A DNA stretch of 64,000 nt, taken from Gammaproteobacteria bacterium (GTDB lineage Bacteria; Pseudomonadota; Gammaproteobacteria; Burkholderiales; Gallionellaceae). The notes below the pieces were generated by a model. That model did not search any database, was not told where the DNA came from, and worked only from the letters and a program-made list of their open reading frames with translations. Made by a program: the position numbers and the translations under genes. The stretch spans positions 248,001-312,000 of the forward strand of contig JAHIZO010000007.1 of the NCBI GenBank assembly GCA_018814405.1. The letters are read 5' to 3'. Positions 63,166 through 64,000 of the stretch are shown here, piece by piece; the first letter of the stretch is position 1, and every line of letters begins with the position of its first letter.

Positions 63166-64000
63166 ATGAAAGCCATAAGAATGAATAACAGCGCAAAATC
63201 GATCCTCTTGTTAATTGGTCTGATGGCCGGTGCCGCACAGGCGGTGACGGTGCCGTTCGCCGCTTCCGGCAACTGGACGGCTCCGGTCGGCGTGACCGAG
63301 GTTGCGGTGGAGGCTTGGGGCGGCGGCGGTGCCGGCGGCGGCAATCCGACGAATCAGGATGGGGCGGGCGGCGGCGGCGGCGGTGCCTATTCGAAGAAGC
63401 TCGCCATCCCGGTCGTGCCCGGTAACGTTTATACCGTCACGGTGGGGGCGGGGGGTGTCGGCGGTGCAGGTGTCGGCGGTGCCGGCGGGGATTCCTGGTT
63501 CCTGAGTCCGGCCACTGTGCTGGCAACGGGCGGCGCCGGCGGCGCCGATCCGGTCGGCGGCGCGGGCGGTCTGGGCGGGGCGGGGGGCGCGGCTGCTGCA
63601 GGCGTCGGCGATGTCACCTTCTCTGGCGGGGCGGGCGGCACCGGCCGCAACAGCAACACAGGGCGCGGCGCGCCGGGCGGCTCGTCGGCCGGTACAGCCT
63701 CGAACGGTACCGATGGTCCGCTGACCTGGGCGACGGCTACCGCCGCTGCTGCGCCGGCCGGTGGCGGCATCGGAGGCGACGGCGGTAATGCGAACTCTCA
63801 GGGTGGTTTTGCGCCGGCATCCGGCAATGGCGGCGGAGGCGGCGGCGGCGCGGAGCGGAATACGCTCGGCGGCAACGGCGCGCCCGGCTTGGTGCTGATC
63901 ACCTATGCCAGCGCGCCGACGGCCACGACCGACCCGGCCAGCGGGCTGGTCACCACCAGCGTCACGCTGAACGGTACGGTGAACGACAACGGCGGTCTCA
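63166..64000 (+). CDS. Secreted glycine-rich protein, putative pilus-associated adhesin (3' end cut by window edge)
   Basis: An open frame of at least 278 codons to the window edge. A signal peptide (MKAIRMNNSAKSILLLIGLM then AGAAQA) is followed by GNWTAPVGVTEVAVEAWGGG, the start of the glycine-rich domain found in bacterial surface proteins. Long runs of Gly/Ala follow (about 50-230), then TTDPASGLVTTSVTLNGTV, the start of a fibronectin-III-like or Ig-like repeat. It lies 159 bases after mshP on the same strand, where mshQ is expected. ATG at 63166 or 63181. Very GC-rich compared with its neighbours. Role as adhesin is inferred. Confidence 0.75.
   Translation, partial: MKAIRMNNSAKSILLLIGLMAGAAQAVTVPFAASGNWTAPVGVTEVAVEAWGGGGAGGGNPTNQDGAGGGGGGAYSKKLAIPVVPGNVYTVTVGAGGVGGAGVGGAGGDSWFLSPATVLATGGAGGADPVGGAGGLGGAGGAAAAGVGDVTFSGGAGGTGRNSNTGRGAPGGSSAGTASNGTDGPLTWATATAAAAPAGGGIGGDGGNANSQGGFAPASGNGGGGGGGAERNTLGGNGAPGLVLITYASAPTATTDPASGLVTTSVTLNGTVNDNGGL

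Noticed and set aside
1-64000. Prophage, transposase, integron or origin
   Set aside because: No integrase, transposase, terminal repeats, dnaA boxes cluster or phage genes seen anywhere.

Overview
The window reads as one continuous, gene-dense chromosomal segment of a Gram-negative bacterium, most likely a betaproteobacterium close to the Nitrosomonadales (Gallionellaceae-like or Sulfuricellaceae-like). This rests on gene order and on protein character: pilS-pilR-ampD, a two-ATP-cone NrdA, gmk-rpoZ-spoT, rhodanese-grxC-secB-gpsA, and a cbb3 oxidase island beside fnr and hemN. The genus cannot be fixed from this sequence alone. I saw no prophage, insertion sequence, CRISPR array or replication origin.

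Region by region. 1-6.9 kb: two sodium:solute symporters of the acetate/VC_2705 type, with a TctDE-like two-component system (response regulator, then kinase) and a DUF4212 partner between them; the first symporter is cut by the window edge. 6.9-10.8 kb: tRNA-Arg(CCG), a small metal-site protein, the PilS/PilR pair and AmpD. 10.8-15.1 kb: class Ia ribonucleotide reductase nrdA-nrdB behind two candidate NrdR boxes. 15.1-16.8 kb: a looser, partly AT-rich stretch around a histone-H1-like protein built from 30-bp tandem repeats. 16.8-27.3 kb: housekeeping genes (pabB, spoT, rpoZ, gmk, yicC, a PP2C phosphatase, rph-rdgB-hemW, trmB, thiG, thiS, tRNA-Gly(CCC)).

27.3-39.5 kb is the microaerobic respiration island: ccoNOQP, an extra 42-residue membrane protein, ccoG-ccoH-ccoI-ccoS, two unassigned membrane-associated genes, fnr and hemN. 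FNR boxes lie in front of ccoN and in the fnr/hemN intergenic region. FNR would thus coordinate the high-affinity oxidase, its copper/haem assembly and oxygen-independent haem synthesis. 39.4-46 kb: a nitronate-monooxygenase-like flavoprotein with a cysteine cluster, a MoeB/ThiF protein, CtpA-type protease, EnvC and GpmI.

46-51 kb is the most interesting unit. An ArsR regulator has the two cysteines, 66 residues apart, of the persulfide sensors SqrR/BigR/YgaV. It is followed by a perfect inverted repeat lying exactly over a sigma-70-like promoter, then a HlyD-type adaptor, an RND pump and a small DUF2892 membrane protein (the domain E. coli carries in YgaP). This suggests a sulfide/persulfide-responsive efflux operon. 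51-55.8 kb: a PglL/Wzy-type O-oligosaccharyltransferase or ligase, then rhodanese-grxC-secB-SH3-gpsA and trmL. 55.9-64 kb: a compact MSHA-like pilus cluster (ATPase with a MshEN domain, platform protein, major pilin, minor pilins). It ends in a large glycine-rich secreted protein, cut by the window edge, that may be a pilus-linked adhesin.
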